Origin: Hyphomicrobiales bacterium
GTDB lineage: Bacteria; Pseudomonadota; Alphaproteobacteria; Rhizobiales; HXMU1428-3
Assembly (NCBI GenBank): GCA_021775425.1
Contig: JAJFHX010000047.1
Span: 62,001 to 126,000, forward strand
Reading direction: 5' to 3'
Length of the DNA stretch: 64,000 bases
In this document: piece after piece, positions 44,760-53,507 of the stretch
How positions within the stretch are numbered: the stretch's first letter is position 1
Layout: each line of letters starts with the position of its first letter
Translations under genes and position numbers: made by a program
The notes under the pieces: generated by a model
What the model saw: the letters and a program-made list of their open reading frames with translations, nothing else
Database searches by the model: none
What the model was told of the DNA's origin: nothing

Positions 44760-45007
44760 TGAACTGGAAAACAGAGTATCAGTTAAGAGACATGCCGGTT
44801 GATCAACGGCTGGGGCTGACCTGCAAAAAATGCGGGCTTTATCAGGCGCAGACGGTGGCCGAACTGCTGACGGCTTTTGCGCCAACAACTTACCCTGATG
44901 AGGTTGAGGCGGCTTTGACCTGCCGGAAATGGGGTTGCAAGGGCGCTTTGCGGCTGGAGGTGACGAATGATGCCAAGCTTGAGGGCTTTCAGGGCGGGCT
45001 TGCCTGA
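44759..45007 (+). CDS. Small zinc-binding partner of the polymerase
   Basis: An 82-residue protein with two cysteine pairs, C22-x2-C25 and C55-x4-C60, that probably bind one zinc. I do not recognise a named family. Its ATG shares a base with the polymerase TGA (TGATG), so translation is coupled and the gene is under the same LexA control. A helper in damage tolerance is plausible but is inferred only from the operon. The longer frame from TTG 44753 is not preferred. Confidence 0.7.
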   Translation: MNWKTEYQLRDMPVDQRLGLTCKKCGLYQAQTVAELLTAFAPTTYPDEVEAALTCRKWGCKGALRLEVTNDAKLEGFQGGLA

Positions 45008-45135
45008 ACAGACAGTTCTGGTGAATAAAGTAGCTGGTCAGATTGCATATTTTCAGCTTAATAAAGCTTTTGATAGTTACAGAGATCATTACAAACAGCC
45101 AGACGGGTGACTGTTAAATCAGAGTGGAGCCTTTG

Positions 45136-45702
45136 ATGCATAAAGACATTTTAAGCGCCATCGCCATCGCCCTGACGATTATTGCGTTCTGGCCATATAT
45201 CCGCTCGATTAAAAACGGCAGCACCAAGCCGCATGTGTTTTCCTGGATTATCTGGGGGGTGACCACGGTTATTGTGTTTCTCGCGCAATATGCCGCCAAG
45301 GGTGGAGTCGGGACTTATGCAATTGGTGTTTCAGGCCTGATTACAATGTATGTTGCGCTGCTTTCCTATCAGAAACGGGCTGACATTTCGATTACCCGCT
45401 CGGATCAGGTCTATTTTTCGCTCGCTATACTCTCCCTGCCGTTCTGGTATTTTACGGCTGACCCACTGTGGGCTGTGTTGATTTTAACAACTGTCGATCT
45501 GCTTGGATTTGCGCCCACCTTTCGCAAGGCTTATGACCACCCCTTTGATGAGCAGTTGCCGTTTTATTATATGATGGGGGTTAGAAACCTGATTGTGATT
45601 TTGGCACTTGAGCATTATTCACTGGCGACAGTTTTGTTCCCGGCAGCGGTTGGTTTTGCGGCATTTGGGTTTATCGGCATGGTTCATGTCAGACGGCGTT
45701 AA
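45136..45702 (+). CDS. Membrane protein with PQ-loop-like repeats
   Basis: A 188-residue protein with about six or seven membrane helices. Near residue 20, FWPYIRSIKNGSTKPHVFSWIIWG resembles the PQ-loop (SWEET/SemiSWEET) pattern, and FAPTFRKAYDHPFDEQLPFYYM may be its second copy. The family is not certain and the substrate is unknown. ATG 45136 is preferred, with GGAG seven bases upstream; GTG 45124 overlaps that site. It lies 128 bases after the polymerase operon. The following gap (45703-46058) has a 7-bp inverted repeat (CATGTGG 45729 / CCACATG 45759) and no gene. Confidence 0.65.
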   Translation: MHKDILSAIAIALTIIAFWPYIRSIKNGSTKPHVFSWIIWGVTTVIVFLAQYAAKGGVGTYAIGVSGLITMYVALLSYQKRADISITRSDQVYFSLAILSLPFWYFTADPLWAVLILTTVDLLGFAPTFRKAYDHPFDEQLPFYYMMGVRNLIVILALEHYSLATVLFPAAVGFAAFGFIGMVHVRRR

Positions 45703-46058
45703 AATTTTTATCTGCAGGTGCGAATTAACATGTGGATGAATGCGGGACGGACTTTCCACCACATGAAGGGAGTACGCCCCTTTCACAACACCTCAATCAT
45801 GCTCTTGAATTGCTGCATTATTATGTTTATTTATGTTATTATTTCTTATTGATGCGTAATATTCGTTGTCTTTATGCTAGCAGACTGACTGAATTCCCCT
45901 AGCCCATCATGTATTAATCGGGATTGAGGTAGTGAATCCGGTGTTTAGTCATCAACGTTTATTTACCACCCGCCATATTGTTCTCATTTCATCCCTTGCT
46001 ATAAGTATAAATCATTAGCATATTATGCTGTGTTCGCTCATTTGGGAGTAATGATGTA

Positions 46059-47462
46059 ATGCCAAAACAAAATGCGATGCGGCTTGATATTCAGCCAATT
46101 GCCGAAAGCCGGGCACTGGAATTTGGCCCCTGGCTCTCTCAGGCTTCCATTCTGATTGTCGATGATGAACCAGGTATTCGTAATTTTCTTGTGAAAATGC
46201 TCAAACCACGCTGCAAGCAGGTGGTTGAGGCCAGCAACACAATTGAAGCCAGCAAGAAGCTCGATAAGGGCCATTTTGATATTGTTATTCTTGATAATAT
46301 CATGACCGGGCAAAGCGGCGTCGACTGGCTGGTTGAACAACGCTCCATCGGTTTTTTTGCAGACGCGATTTTGATCACCGCTTATGCTGATCTGGAAACT
46401 GCCATTCGGGCTTTGCAGGCCGGGGCGGTTGATTTTGTGCTCAAACCGTTTCGCTCTAATCAGATTTTAAACGCTGTTGCGCGCTGTCTTGATCGCATTC
46501 GCCTGCGGCGGGAAAACTTTTTGCTGCGTTATGAATTAAGAGCCGATGAAACGATATCTTCGCGTCAGAACCGGTTGCTTGGCACTTCTAAAGCAATCAA
46601 AGAAATCAGGAAAACACTGGCGCGGGTGGCGCCGATGCCAACCTCGGTGATGATCACCGGGGAATCCGGCACTGGTAAGGAAGTTGCCGCCAGAACGCTC
46701 CATTCATTATCCGACAGAGCGGACCAGCCTTTTGTACCGGTGAAGTGCGGCGCGATCCCAGAGGATATGATTGAAGCGGAGTTATTTGGTCATTTAAGAG
46801 GCAATGAAACCGAAGGCAGTGGCCGGCGGGATGGTTTGTTTTCTTATGCAAGCGGTGGGACTCTGTTTCTTGATGAAATTGGAGAATTGCCCCTTACCAT
46901 GCAGAGCAAATTATTGCGAGCGATTGAAGATCAGAAAATAAGACCGCTTGGGTCTGAGCGGGATGTGCCGGTTGATGTCCGGTTTGTGTTTGCGACCAAT
47001 GCTGATCTTGAACTTGAAGTAGAAGAAGGTCGTTTTCGGGCCGATCTTTATTATCGCATTAATGTGATGCACATTCAGATGCCGCCGCTTCGGGATCGTA
47101 AAGGGGATATTCAGAATCTCGCTGAAATGTTTGTGCATAAATTTTCTCGTGAGCTTGGTGTGCCCCCCTTACCGCTTACTGAAAATGTGCTGAACGGTCT
47201 CAAAGATATGGACTGGCCGGGTAATGTCAGGGAATTGCGCAATTTTATTGAGCGTTCACTCATTCTTGGCTCTTACCCTCCGCAATTCCAGAACCGGCTG
47301 GTGCCTTCGATGGATAAAAACTCTGAAACCATGGAAGCGGTGGAGCAGCGGCATATTCTGAAAGTGCTTGAAGCTTCCAATGGCAACAGGGCTGAAGCGG
47401 CGCGGCGGCTCGGAATTTCCCGCAAGACCATTGACCGCAAATGCGCGCAGTGGAATGTCTGA
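46059..47462 (+). CDS. Response regulator with AAA+ domain lacking the GAFTGA loop
   Basis: A 467-residue NtrC-like regulator. The receiver domain (residues 30-145) has D35-D36, the phosphorylated D79 and K129. The AAA+ domain has Walker A GESGTGKE at 201-208 and Walker B LFLDE at 269-273. The GAFTGA loop that contacts sigma-54 is replaced by GNETEG at 248-253. A Fis-type helix-turn-helix (GNRAEAARRLGISRKTIDRK) ends the protein. It probably acts with another sigma factor, as known for R. capsulatus NtrC and HupR. It overlaps the downstream kinase gene by eight bases. Confidence 0.88.
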   Translation: MPKQNAMRLDIQPIAESRALEFGPWLSQASILIVDDEPGIRNFLVKMLKPRCKQVVEASNTIEASKKLDKGHFDIVILDNIMTGQSGVDWLVEQRSIGFFADAILITAYADLETAIRALQAGAVDFVLKPFRSNQILNAVARCLDRIRLRRENFLLRYELRADETISSRQNRLLGTSKAIKEIRKTLARVAPMPTSVMITGESGTGKEVAARTLHSLSDRADQPFVPVKCGAIPEDMIEAELFGHLRGNETEGSGRRDGLFSYASGGTLFLDEIGELPLTMQSKLLRAIEDQKIRPLGSERDVPVDVRFVFATNADLELEVEEGRFRADLYYRINVMHIQMPPLRDRKGDIQNLAEMFVHKFSRELGVPPLPLTENVLNGLKDMDWPGNVRELRNFIERSLILGSYPPQFQNRLVPSMDKNSETMEAVEQRHILKVLEASNGNRAEAARRLGISRKTIDRKCAQWNV

Positions 47463-49665
47463 TCAGGCGGCTTTGAAAAAAGCGGGATTGAGGGCAAAGT
47501 TAGGCAGTTCTGTCCGGCTGAAATTGCTGGTTGTGGCTTTACTGCCAATGCTGGTTGTTTTGCCGCTTTTGCTTGGCCTGGCGATCAACAGGTGGTCTTC
47601 CAAATTTGATAATATTCTTATTTCCAAGGTGAATGGTGATCTTACGATCGCGCATCAATATCTACAGCGCATACTGGAAAACAGCGGCGAGAAAATTCAG
47701 GCTGTGGGCGCATCAGCCGATTTTGCAAAACAATTAGAAAATGACAAAGCGGCTGAATTAAATCATTACCTTGATTTTAGCCGTCAAAAACTCGGGTTTG
47801 ACTTTCTCTATCTTGTCACTGCGAGTGGTGATGTTATCGCCTCTTCTGCACGGCGAAAAACAATCACCCCAGCCAGAGATGTCACCAACACAACCACACC
47901 GAAAAAGAAAACACTAAATGTGCCGCCGGATAACAGAAGCATTCCGACTTACTGGCCGTTAAAATGGCAAGTGGTGAAATCTGCCATGGATGGCAGCGCA
48001 CAAACGGAAATTGATATTTTTTATCAGGATGACCTGTTGGCAATTTCGCCTTTGCTGGCGGATGAAGCGCGAATAGATTTAATCCCGACCAAGGCGGCTG
48101 TGCCGACAAAAGCAGTGGCTGAAACGCGGGGGATGATTGTAAACTCGGCAACGCCTGTGATGATCAATGGACGCAAAGCTGCTCTTGTTGGCGGCATTCT
48201 GCTTAATCGCAATCTCCAGTTTATTGATACCATTAATGATATTGTTTACCAGAAGGCCAGCCTGCCTGAAGGTAGCCAGGGTACGGCGACGCTTTTTCTC
48301 GAAGATGTTCGGGTGAGCACCAATGTCAGATTATTTGAAAACAAACGCGCGCTTGGCACCAGGGTTTCAGCTGAGGTGCGTACTGCAGTGCTTGGCAATG
48401 GTAAGGTCTGGCTTGACCGCGCCTTTGTGGTGAATGACTGGTACATTTCAGCTTATGAACCGATTGTTGACAGTCTTGGTCAGCGGGTTGGTATGCTTTA
48501 TGTCGGCTTTCTTGAGCGGCCTTTTTTGACCGAAAAATACACAACGCTGCTGTTCCTGTTACTGGTGTTTTTGCTGGTGACTGCGATTGCTGTGCCAATA
48601 TTGCTTTACTGGGTGCGGGGTATCTTTAAACCTCTTGAGCTGATAGCCGCGACGATTACAGATGTTGAAAGCGGAGATATGAGTGCGCGCACCGGGCCTT
48701 TAAAAAGTGGTGATGAGATTGGCAAGGTTGCCGGGCACCTTGATGAAATGCTGGACCTTTTGCAACAAAGAGACCAGCAATTGCGCAACTGGGCTGAGGA
48801 GCTGAACATCCGGGTTGAAGAGCGGACGCATGAATTAAAAGAAGCAAACCGGCAGCTTGAAGCAACTACTCAGCAGTTGGTTATATCTGAAAAACTGGCA
48901 GCGATTGGTGAAATCACGGCCGGTGTGGCGCATGAAATTAATAACCCCGTTGCGGTGATCCAGGGGAATATGGATGTTATTCGGGAAAGCCTGTTTGATA
49001 AGCCTGAATTGATTGGCGACGAGTTTCGATTGATTGATGATCAGGTTCATTCGATAAATCTGATTGTCAGTAAGTTGTTGCAATTTGCACGGCCAGATGA
49101 ATTTGCTGGTTATCATGAAATGAATTCAGTTGAAGATGTTTTGACAGATTGCCTGTTACTCGTGCAGCATTTGCTCAGCAAAACGGATATTGTTGTTGAA
49201 CGGGTCGCACAATCGCAATTGCCGGTCTATGTTAACCGGACAGAGCTACAACAGGTAGTGATTAACCTGATTGTCAATGCCGTGCATAGTATGGCTGAGG
49301 GCGGCAAGCTCACACTGCGAAGTTATGACCGGGTGCCGACAGATGAGGATCCGGGCGTGAAGCATGAAGGCAGCAATGAGTTAAGCACGGCTGAAGCCGG
49401 GACAAATGGATTAGCAACTGATGTGTCTGGTGTTTACATTGAGATTGAAGACACTGGCACGGGAATGGATGAGGATGTTTTGAAACGGGTATTTGATCCG
49501 TTTTTTACCACCAAGCATGGTGAAGGTACGGGGCTTGGTCTTTCGATTTCACAAACACTGATTTCACGTATGGGCGGGCATATTTCTGTCAAAAGCACGC
49601 CGGGTATTGGTACGGTATTTACCATCAGGGTACCGCATGCTGAGCCGGAGCTGGAAGCTGACTGA
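47455..49665 (+). CDS. Membrane sensor histidine kinase with periplasmic Cache-like domain
   Basis: A 736-residue kinase and the partner of the preceding regulator. A membrane helix at about 24-45, a large periplasmic Cache-like region to about 355, a second helix near 362-385, HAMP, a coiled coil and HisKA with the phosphorylated histidine in GVAHEINNPVAV. The ATPase domain has the N box NLIVNAVHSM, DTGTGMDED and GEGTGLGLSIS. The ligand is unknown. The ATG at 47455 overlaps the regulator stop; the longer frame from 47368 runs within that gene. The transposon begins 55 bases after its stop codon. Confidence 0.88.
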   Translation: MSDQAALKKAGLRAKLGSSVRLKLLVVALLPMLVVLPLLLGLAINRWSSKFDNILISKVNGDLTIAHQYLQRILENSGEKIQAVGASADFAKQLENDKAAELNHYLDFSRQKLGFDFLYLVTASGDVIASSARRKTITPARDVTNTTTPKKKTLNVPPDNRSIPTYWPLKWQVVKSAMDGSAQTEIDIFYQDDLLAISPLLADEARIDLIPTKAAVPTKAVAETRGMIVNSATPVMINGRKAALVGGILLNRNLQFIDTINDIVYQKASLPEGSQGTATLFLEDVRVSTNVRLFENKRALGTRVSAEVRTAVLGNGKVWLDRAFVVNDWYISAYEPIVDSLGQRVGMLYVGFLERPFLTEKYTTLLFLLLVFLLVTAIAVPILLYWVRGIFKPLELIAATITDVESGDMSARTGPLKSGDEIGKVAGHLDEMLDLLQQRDQQLRNWAEELNIRVEERTHELKEANRQLEATTQQLVISEKLAAIGEITAGVAHEINNPVAVIQGNMDVIRESLFDKPELIGDEFRLIDDQVHSINLIVSKLLQFARPDEFAGYHEMNSVEDVLTDCLLLVQHLLSKTDIVVERVAQSQLPVYVNRTELQQVVINLIVNAVHSMAEGGKLTLRSYDRVPTDEDPGVKHEGSNELSTAEAGTNGLATDVSGVYIEIEDTGTGMDEDVLKRVFDPFFTTKHGEGTGLGLSISQTLISRMGGHISVKSTPGIGTVFTIRVPHAEPELEAD

Positions 49666-49711
49666 GCGGGGTGCTCATAGTCGGGTCCGAGGCTACAGCA
49701 TAGCTTTGTCA

Positions 49712-49719
49712 TATTTTTC
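49712..49719. repeat. Target-site duplication, left copy
   Basis: TATTTTTC abuts the left terminal inverted repeat. The identical octamer abuts the right one at 54047-54054. An 8-bp duplication is the size produced by IS1595-family transposition. Confidence 0.9.
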
Positions 49720-49744
49720 CGCTGTTATGTAGCAAACGCACCAA
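49720..49744. repeat. Left terminal inverted repeat, 25 bp
   Basis: Begins CGCTGTTATG and ends CGCACCAA. All 25 bases match the reverse complement of 54022-54046. Confidence 0.93.
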
Positions 49745-49806
49745 ATGATTTAACTTGTACTGAACTTTGTTTATATTTGTCTCAGATTTTAAAAGAGAGG
49801 CACATT

Positions 49807-50694
49807 ATGGCGTTATTACGTATTGGTTTTTATGAAGTTAAAACTAGTGGTGAAGAAAGAAGAAGTTTCAGTACTGCTATGAACAATATTTTTGATCTAC
49901 CGTTGTCAGAGAGAGAGCAAGATGTTGGGGCGGTTAACAAACCATTTATTGTTCGGCTAGAGAGATTGGAAGAAGACGATAAATACATTTATGGGGAAAT
50001 CACTCGCGTACAGCATGACAATATACCTGCTGAAGCAAGAGATGATGGTGTGGTTGATCTGGAGCTAGAAGGAGGATTAGCCCATTTTAGCGCCTTTAGA
50101 TATCATAAAAAATTAGGAATACTTGCGGTGCAATTAAATAAAAGCGGAACATCAATGGGACGTTTAGCTGCTTATCTTGAAAAATTTGAAGAATTCTGCA
50201 AGTACGAATTTTCTCCTATACCCCGCGAAAATGCTTGGGAACGATTTAACAAAAAAAGTCCCAGAAAATTAAGGGTATCAATGGCAAACCCCAAAAACTT
50301 AAATTTATCAGAAGACGAGGAACGGTCTCTATTTGGTAACGCTTTAAAAATGGTAGAGATGTATGAAGGAGTTAGTATCAATATAGAAATTTCTGTCGGG
50401 AGACAGAAATCAATACTTAACAGTGATAAAGTTAGATCAATGATCAGCAACGCTTTGAGGTTAAAGCAAAATCACCCAGAAACAATTCAAATATTAAAAA
50501 TTTCTTCAGGCACAATTGATAGGATTGAAGATAAAATCGATTTTCTGGAAGAGATACTTGTTGAAAGAACAGACATAGACGATCTTCCGCAACATACTGA
50601 AAGAAATTATAAGATTAGACGTGACCACATTAAAACAATTTTTTCTGAGAATATAGCAATGCTTGAAAATCAATTTGGAGCATCGAATGGGTAA
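49807..50694 (+). CDS. DUF6731-like cargo protein, first gene of a coupled pair
   Basis: A 295-residue soluble protein with the opening RIGFYEVKTSGEERRSFSTAM that I associate, from memory, with the DUF6731 family of unknown function. It is mixed alpha/beta, with charged helices in the second half (RSMISNALRLKQNHPETIQ) and no signal peptide, membrane helix or catalytic motif I can name. ATG 49807 has GAGAGG upstream; the frame from 49777 is unsupported. Base composition is AT-rich compared with the host. It overlaps the membrane-protein gene by eight bases, so the two are translated together. Confidence 0.75.
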   Translation: MALLRIGFYEVKTSGEERRSFSTAMNNIFDLPLSEREQDVGAVNKPFIVRLERLEEDDKYIYGEITRVQHDNIPAEARDDGVVDLELEGGLAHFSAFRYHKKLGILAVQLNKSGTSMGRLAAYLEKFEEFCKYEFSPIPRENAWERFNKKSPRKLRVSMANPKNLNLSEDEERSLFGNALKMVEMYEGVSINIEISVGRQKSILNSDKVRSMISNALRLKQNHPETIQILKISSGTIDRIEDKIDFLEEILVERTDIDDLPQHTERNYKIRRDHIKTIFSENIAMLENQFGASNG

Positions 50695-51163
50695 GAAACT
50701 AGAAAAATACATAAGTGTTATTATGGCTTTAACAGTCATGGGGATAGTCTTGTTCTATGACGAATCAGTATCCGTTCTAGTAAGGGATGGATCAATCAAA
50801 CTTGAAAATCTTTACACTAGTTTTTTTGATCTTTTTTCTGTTTTCTCTGCTTTTTTGTTCGGTTTTTACGTTTTTGTTCGTTCAGATGGATCTGAATTTT
50901 TAATAAAATTTAAGAATACTAAATCACACAAGGTTTTTATCAAATATTTGCTCCATGGCACAACCATGTGCGCATTGGCAATACTAGTTTGTATCCCGTT
51001 GATAGTGGTTGAACCGAAGCCTACTGGAAGTGATGATTTATGGTTTAAATATATAATTTTATGGATTGGTTTTTCTACTTATTCTCTAACATCTGCTTTC
51101 CGTGCAACAGTTATTTTTGCAGTTATATCGAGCTTTGATGTCTTAAAACCTGTCAAATCATAG
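50687..51163 (+). CDS. Four-helix membrane protein, second gene of the coupled pair
   Basis: A 158-residue protein with four membrane helices at about 8-26, 38-60, 80-104 and 115-145. The short tails and central basic loop (RSDGSEFLIKFKNTKSHK) suggest an N-in, C-in topology. No family is recognised. The ATG lies in the overlap ATGGGTAA with the stop of the DUF6731-like gene. Pairing of a soluble protein with a small four-helix membrane protein on a mobile element is typical of membrane-acting defence modules such as Kiwa, but homology to KwaA is not established. Confidence 0.72.
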   Translation: MGKKLEKYISVIMALTVMGIVLFYDESVSVLVRDGSIKLENLYTSFFDLFSVFSAFLFGFYVFVRSDGSEFLIKFKNTKSHKVFIKYLLHGTTMCALAILVCIPLIVVEPKPTGSDDLWFKYIILWIGFSTYSLTSAFRATVIFAVISSFDVLKPVKS

Positions 51164-51166
51164 AAC

Positions 51167-51391
51167 TCAACTCAAACTAAATGACCCGCATCCAATAGCT
51201 TGTAAACAAGCCACCATAAACGCTGCACTAAATTTCCCCCTAGCCAATTTATTCCTAATATTGGCCTCTTTCTCCTCAATTCCTATCTCCCCTAATAATT
51301 CAACCAATTGCGCATAGGTAACCCCTTTACGCTTTAATTCGGCTTTCAAAATGTTGGAAACCAGCGCTTCCCAGTCTGTTTTTTCAGGCAT
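51167..51391 (-). CDS. DUF6471 domain protein, likely DNA-binding
   Basis: A 74-residue protein matching the DUF6471 pattern: W-x-x-L-V-S-N-I-L-K-A-E-L-K-R-K-G-V-T-Y, then AQLVELLGEIGI and IRNKLARGKFSAAFMVACLQAIG. This looks like a compact helix-turn-helix of the Cro type. ATG 51391 is chosen because AGGAG lies six bases upstream; ATG 51397 touches that site. It is divergent from the transposase across a region with a 21-bp palindrome and could control transposition. Confidence 0.78.
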   Translation of the reverse strand: MPEKTDWEALVSNILKAELKRKGVTYAQLVELLGEIGIEEKEANIRNKLARGKFSAAFMVACLQAIGCGSFSLS

Positions 51392-51401
51392 TTGCATCTC
51401 C

Positions 51402-51422
51402 TATAGTAAAAAATATACTATA
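51402..51422. promoter_or_regulatory. 21-bp palindrome between the DUF6471 and transposase genes
   Basis: TATAGTA, seven bases, TACTATA. It lies 10 bases upstream of the DUF6471 start; a related TACTATATA is near 51457 on the transposase side. A candidate operator for the DUF6471 protein. Confidence 0.5.
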
Positions 51423-51503
51423 AACAATACATTTGCCCTTGTAAACAGTATCTATATGTACTATATATGATGCATAGGCATCGTAGATAGTTACATTAGG
51501 ACA

Positions 51504-52469
51504 ATGGCACAACATTTTTTATTATCAGAAAAAGCTCGCACACTGAGCCTCAAAACCATCTACAGGATGGATGAGGATCAGGCGCACCTAGCTTTCTGTG
51601 CCATTCGTTGGAATGATACTGGCGGTAAGCCTGTTTGCCCTCGTTGCGGTTGTACTGAAAGCTACAACATCAAAACTCGTCGCAAACATAAATGTAAAGC
51701 CTGTCATCACCAGTTCTCAGTGACATCAGGCACCATATTTGCCAGTCGCAAAATGGAATATGTAGACTTGCTTGCAGCTATATGCATCTTTGTGAATAGT
51801 GCAAAAGGTATCTCAGCATTACAGCTTTCTCGTGACTTGGATTGCCAATATAAAACGGCTTTTGTTCTTGCTCATAAAATTCGTGAAGCCATGGCCTCAG
51901 AAGTTCATACAGGCGAACAATTAAACGGTCATGTAGAAGTTGACGGGGCATATTTCGGTGGGCACATTCGTCCTAACAACATTGCTAAAGAGCGCATCGA
52001 CCGCCGTCTTAAAAAGCATCAAACAGGCAAGCGCCGTGTTGTTGTGGCCTTACGTGAACGCAACGGACGCACACTTCCCTTTGTAACTCTTTCTGAAGCT
52101 GATGGTGTTGATATTGCCAAGAAACATGTTTCTAAAACAGCCACCATGTCAGCCGATGAAGCAACTCACTGGGATGCGCTACACGCCGTCTGGGATATTG
52201 ACCGGATCAATCACAGTGAAGCTTATAGTGATCATGGCAAACATACGAATATGGTTGAAAGCTTTTTCTCCAGATTGCGCCGCATGGTGCAAGGCCAACA
52301 CCATCATGTAAGTCCTAAATACCTTTATCAGTACGCAACCAACGCAGCTTGGCTTGAAGACAATCGACGCAATAGCAATGGCGCAAATACTTTCGGGGTT
52401 TTACAATGTGCGATGATGTCGCCAGTCAGTCGTCAGTGGAAAGGCTATTGGCAGAAGGCTTGTGGATAA
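51504..52469 (+). CDS. IS1595-family transposase (ISXO2-like DDE)
   Basis: A 321-residue transposase. The N-terminal zinc ribbon has C45, C48, C64 and C67 (CPRCGC and CKACHHQF), followed by a helix-turn-helix-like region (GISALQLSRDLDCQYKTAF). The catalytic domain of the IS1595 type has D147 in VEVDGAYFGG, D218 in MSADEATHWDAL and E252 in HTNMVESFFSRLRR. It appears intact. It is the only transposase gene in the 4.3-kb element and lies in its middle. AGG lies six bases before the ATG. Confidence 0.93.
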   Translation: MAQHFLLSEKARTLSLKTIYRMDEDQAHLAFCAIRWNDTGGKPVCPRCGCTESYNIKTRRKHKCKACHHQFSVTSGTIFASRKMEYVDLLAAICIFVNSAKGISALQLSRDLDCQYKTAFVLAHKIREAMASEVHTGEQLNGHVEVDGAYFGGHIRPNNIAKERIDRRLKKHQTGKRRVVVALRERNGRTLPFVTLSEADGVDIAKKHVSKTATMSADEATHWDALHAVWDIDRINHSEAYSDHGKHTNMVESFFSRLRRMVQGQHHHVSPKYLYQYATNAAWLEDNRRNSNGANTFGVLQCAMMSPVSRQWKGYWQKACG

Positions 52470-52704
52470 CACCTTTTTCAGATGGGCCGAATCATTGACT
52501 GCTCAATGTCAAATACCCAAACTAGCAGGGTTTATTTTGAGAGATTCTCACAAATAAATAAGCCAGCAGCACGTGTTCAAGACGTACTCCTGGCTTAGGA
52601 TTTAGAACCGCCAACGACGGGCAGTATGTGATCACGAATAAGAGAATACGTTTATTCATTTTTATGTCAAGACTCGTTGTGGCATTTTGCAAGGAATAAA
52701 ACCA

Positions 52705-53490
52705 ATGACCGCCAATACGCAATTGCGACTACGAGGGAAGTTAGTATCCGAAGATAATAATGGAAATATCAATCTCAAGGATATATGGGTCATAGCTGGC
52801 TCGACACTAAACAAGGACCCTTATCAATGGAGCCGTCGAGATATTGGAAAACATTTTATTGACGCTGCTTACAAAAAAATAACTGGAAAAGAAATTAGGT
52901 GTTTAACACCTAATAAGAGGAAAAAAGCATTAACTTCAGTGTTTTATGGCAAGAAGGGGCGAAGTGGCGCTACTTTTGCTCATCCATTAATAGCTGCAAA
53001 ATATGCGGGGTACTTAGATCCTAATCTTGAGGTGAAAATAGTTGAGGTTTGGCTTAGATATAGAGCTGGCGACCCTAAGTTAGCGGATGAGATCCTCGAA
53101 CGTGCATCAGCCGAAGCCAATAGATGGGCAGGTCTTAGAGCCATCTCAAGGGCTGTCAGAAATGGTTATACATCTACACTTAAGTTGCACGGCACAACAG
53201 GTTATGGCTATGCCAATTGCACAAATGTTATCTACAGACAGATACTTGGCGCTAATGCTAAACAGCTTCTTAATAGTCAAGGACTACAAGAAAGCGATAA
53301 TCTAAGAGATAACTTACCTGAGAGGTCCCTATCTTTCGTGACTGCTGCGGAATCATTGGCTACAGAGAGAATTGAAGAAGAGGATTGTTTCGGATTCAGT
53401 GAATGTTACCAAGCATCCAAACGCAGCGCTGGATACTTGAAGGAAGCGATAGAAAAAGACAGGGCCGATAGGGTCAAAAAAGCTTCATAG
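52705..53490 (+). CDS. KilA-N-like cargo protein
   Basis: A 261-residue protein whose N-terminal 115 residues follow the KilA-N pattern: YQWSRRDIGKHFIDA, a glycine-rich GKKGRSGATFAHPLIAAKYAGYLDP and EVKIVEVWLRY. KilA-N domains are DNA-binding modules from large DNA phages and mobile elements. The C-terminal half, with YGYANCTNVIYRQILG and a helical tail, is not recognised. ATG 52705 is used, with AAGGA ten bases upstream; TTG 52687 is an alternative. The preceding 230 bases hold an 8-bp palindrome (GTGATCAC near 52628) and no supported gene. Confidence 0.72.
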   Translation: MTANTQLRLRGKLVSEDNNGNINLKDIWVIAGSTLNKDPYQWSRRDIGKHFIDAAYKKITGKEIRCLTPNKRKKALTSVFYGKKGRSGATFAHPLIAAKYAGYLDPNLEVKIVEVWLRYRAGDPKLADEILERASAEANRWAGLRAISRAVRNGYTSTLKLHGTTGYGYANCTNVIYRQILGANAKQLLNSQGLQESDNLRDNLPERSLSFVTAAESLATERIEEEDCFGFSECYQASKRSAGYLKEAIEKDRADRVKKAS

Positions 53491-53507
53491 TTATTATTGA
53501 GGCAGGA

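Noticed and set aside
49807-51163. Calling the cargo pair a Kiwa system
   Set aside because: Kiwa has the membrane gene first and a DUF4868 partner. Here the order is reversed and the soluble protein does not show that domain, so only an analogy is kept.
52522-52722. A 66-codon leftward open frame filling the gap between the transposase and KilA-N genes
   Set aside because: No ribosome site, overlaps the start of the KilA-N gene and has no recognisable protein pattern.
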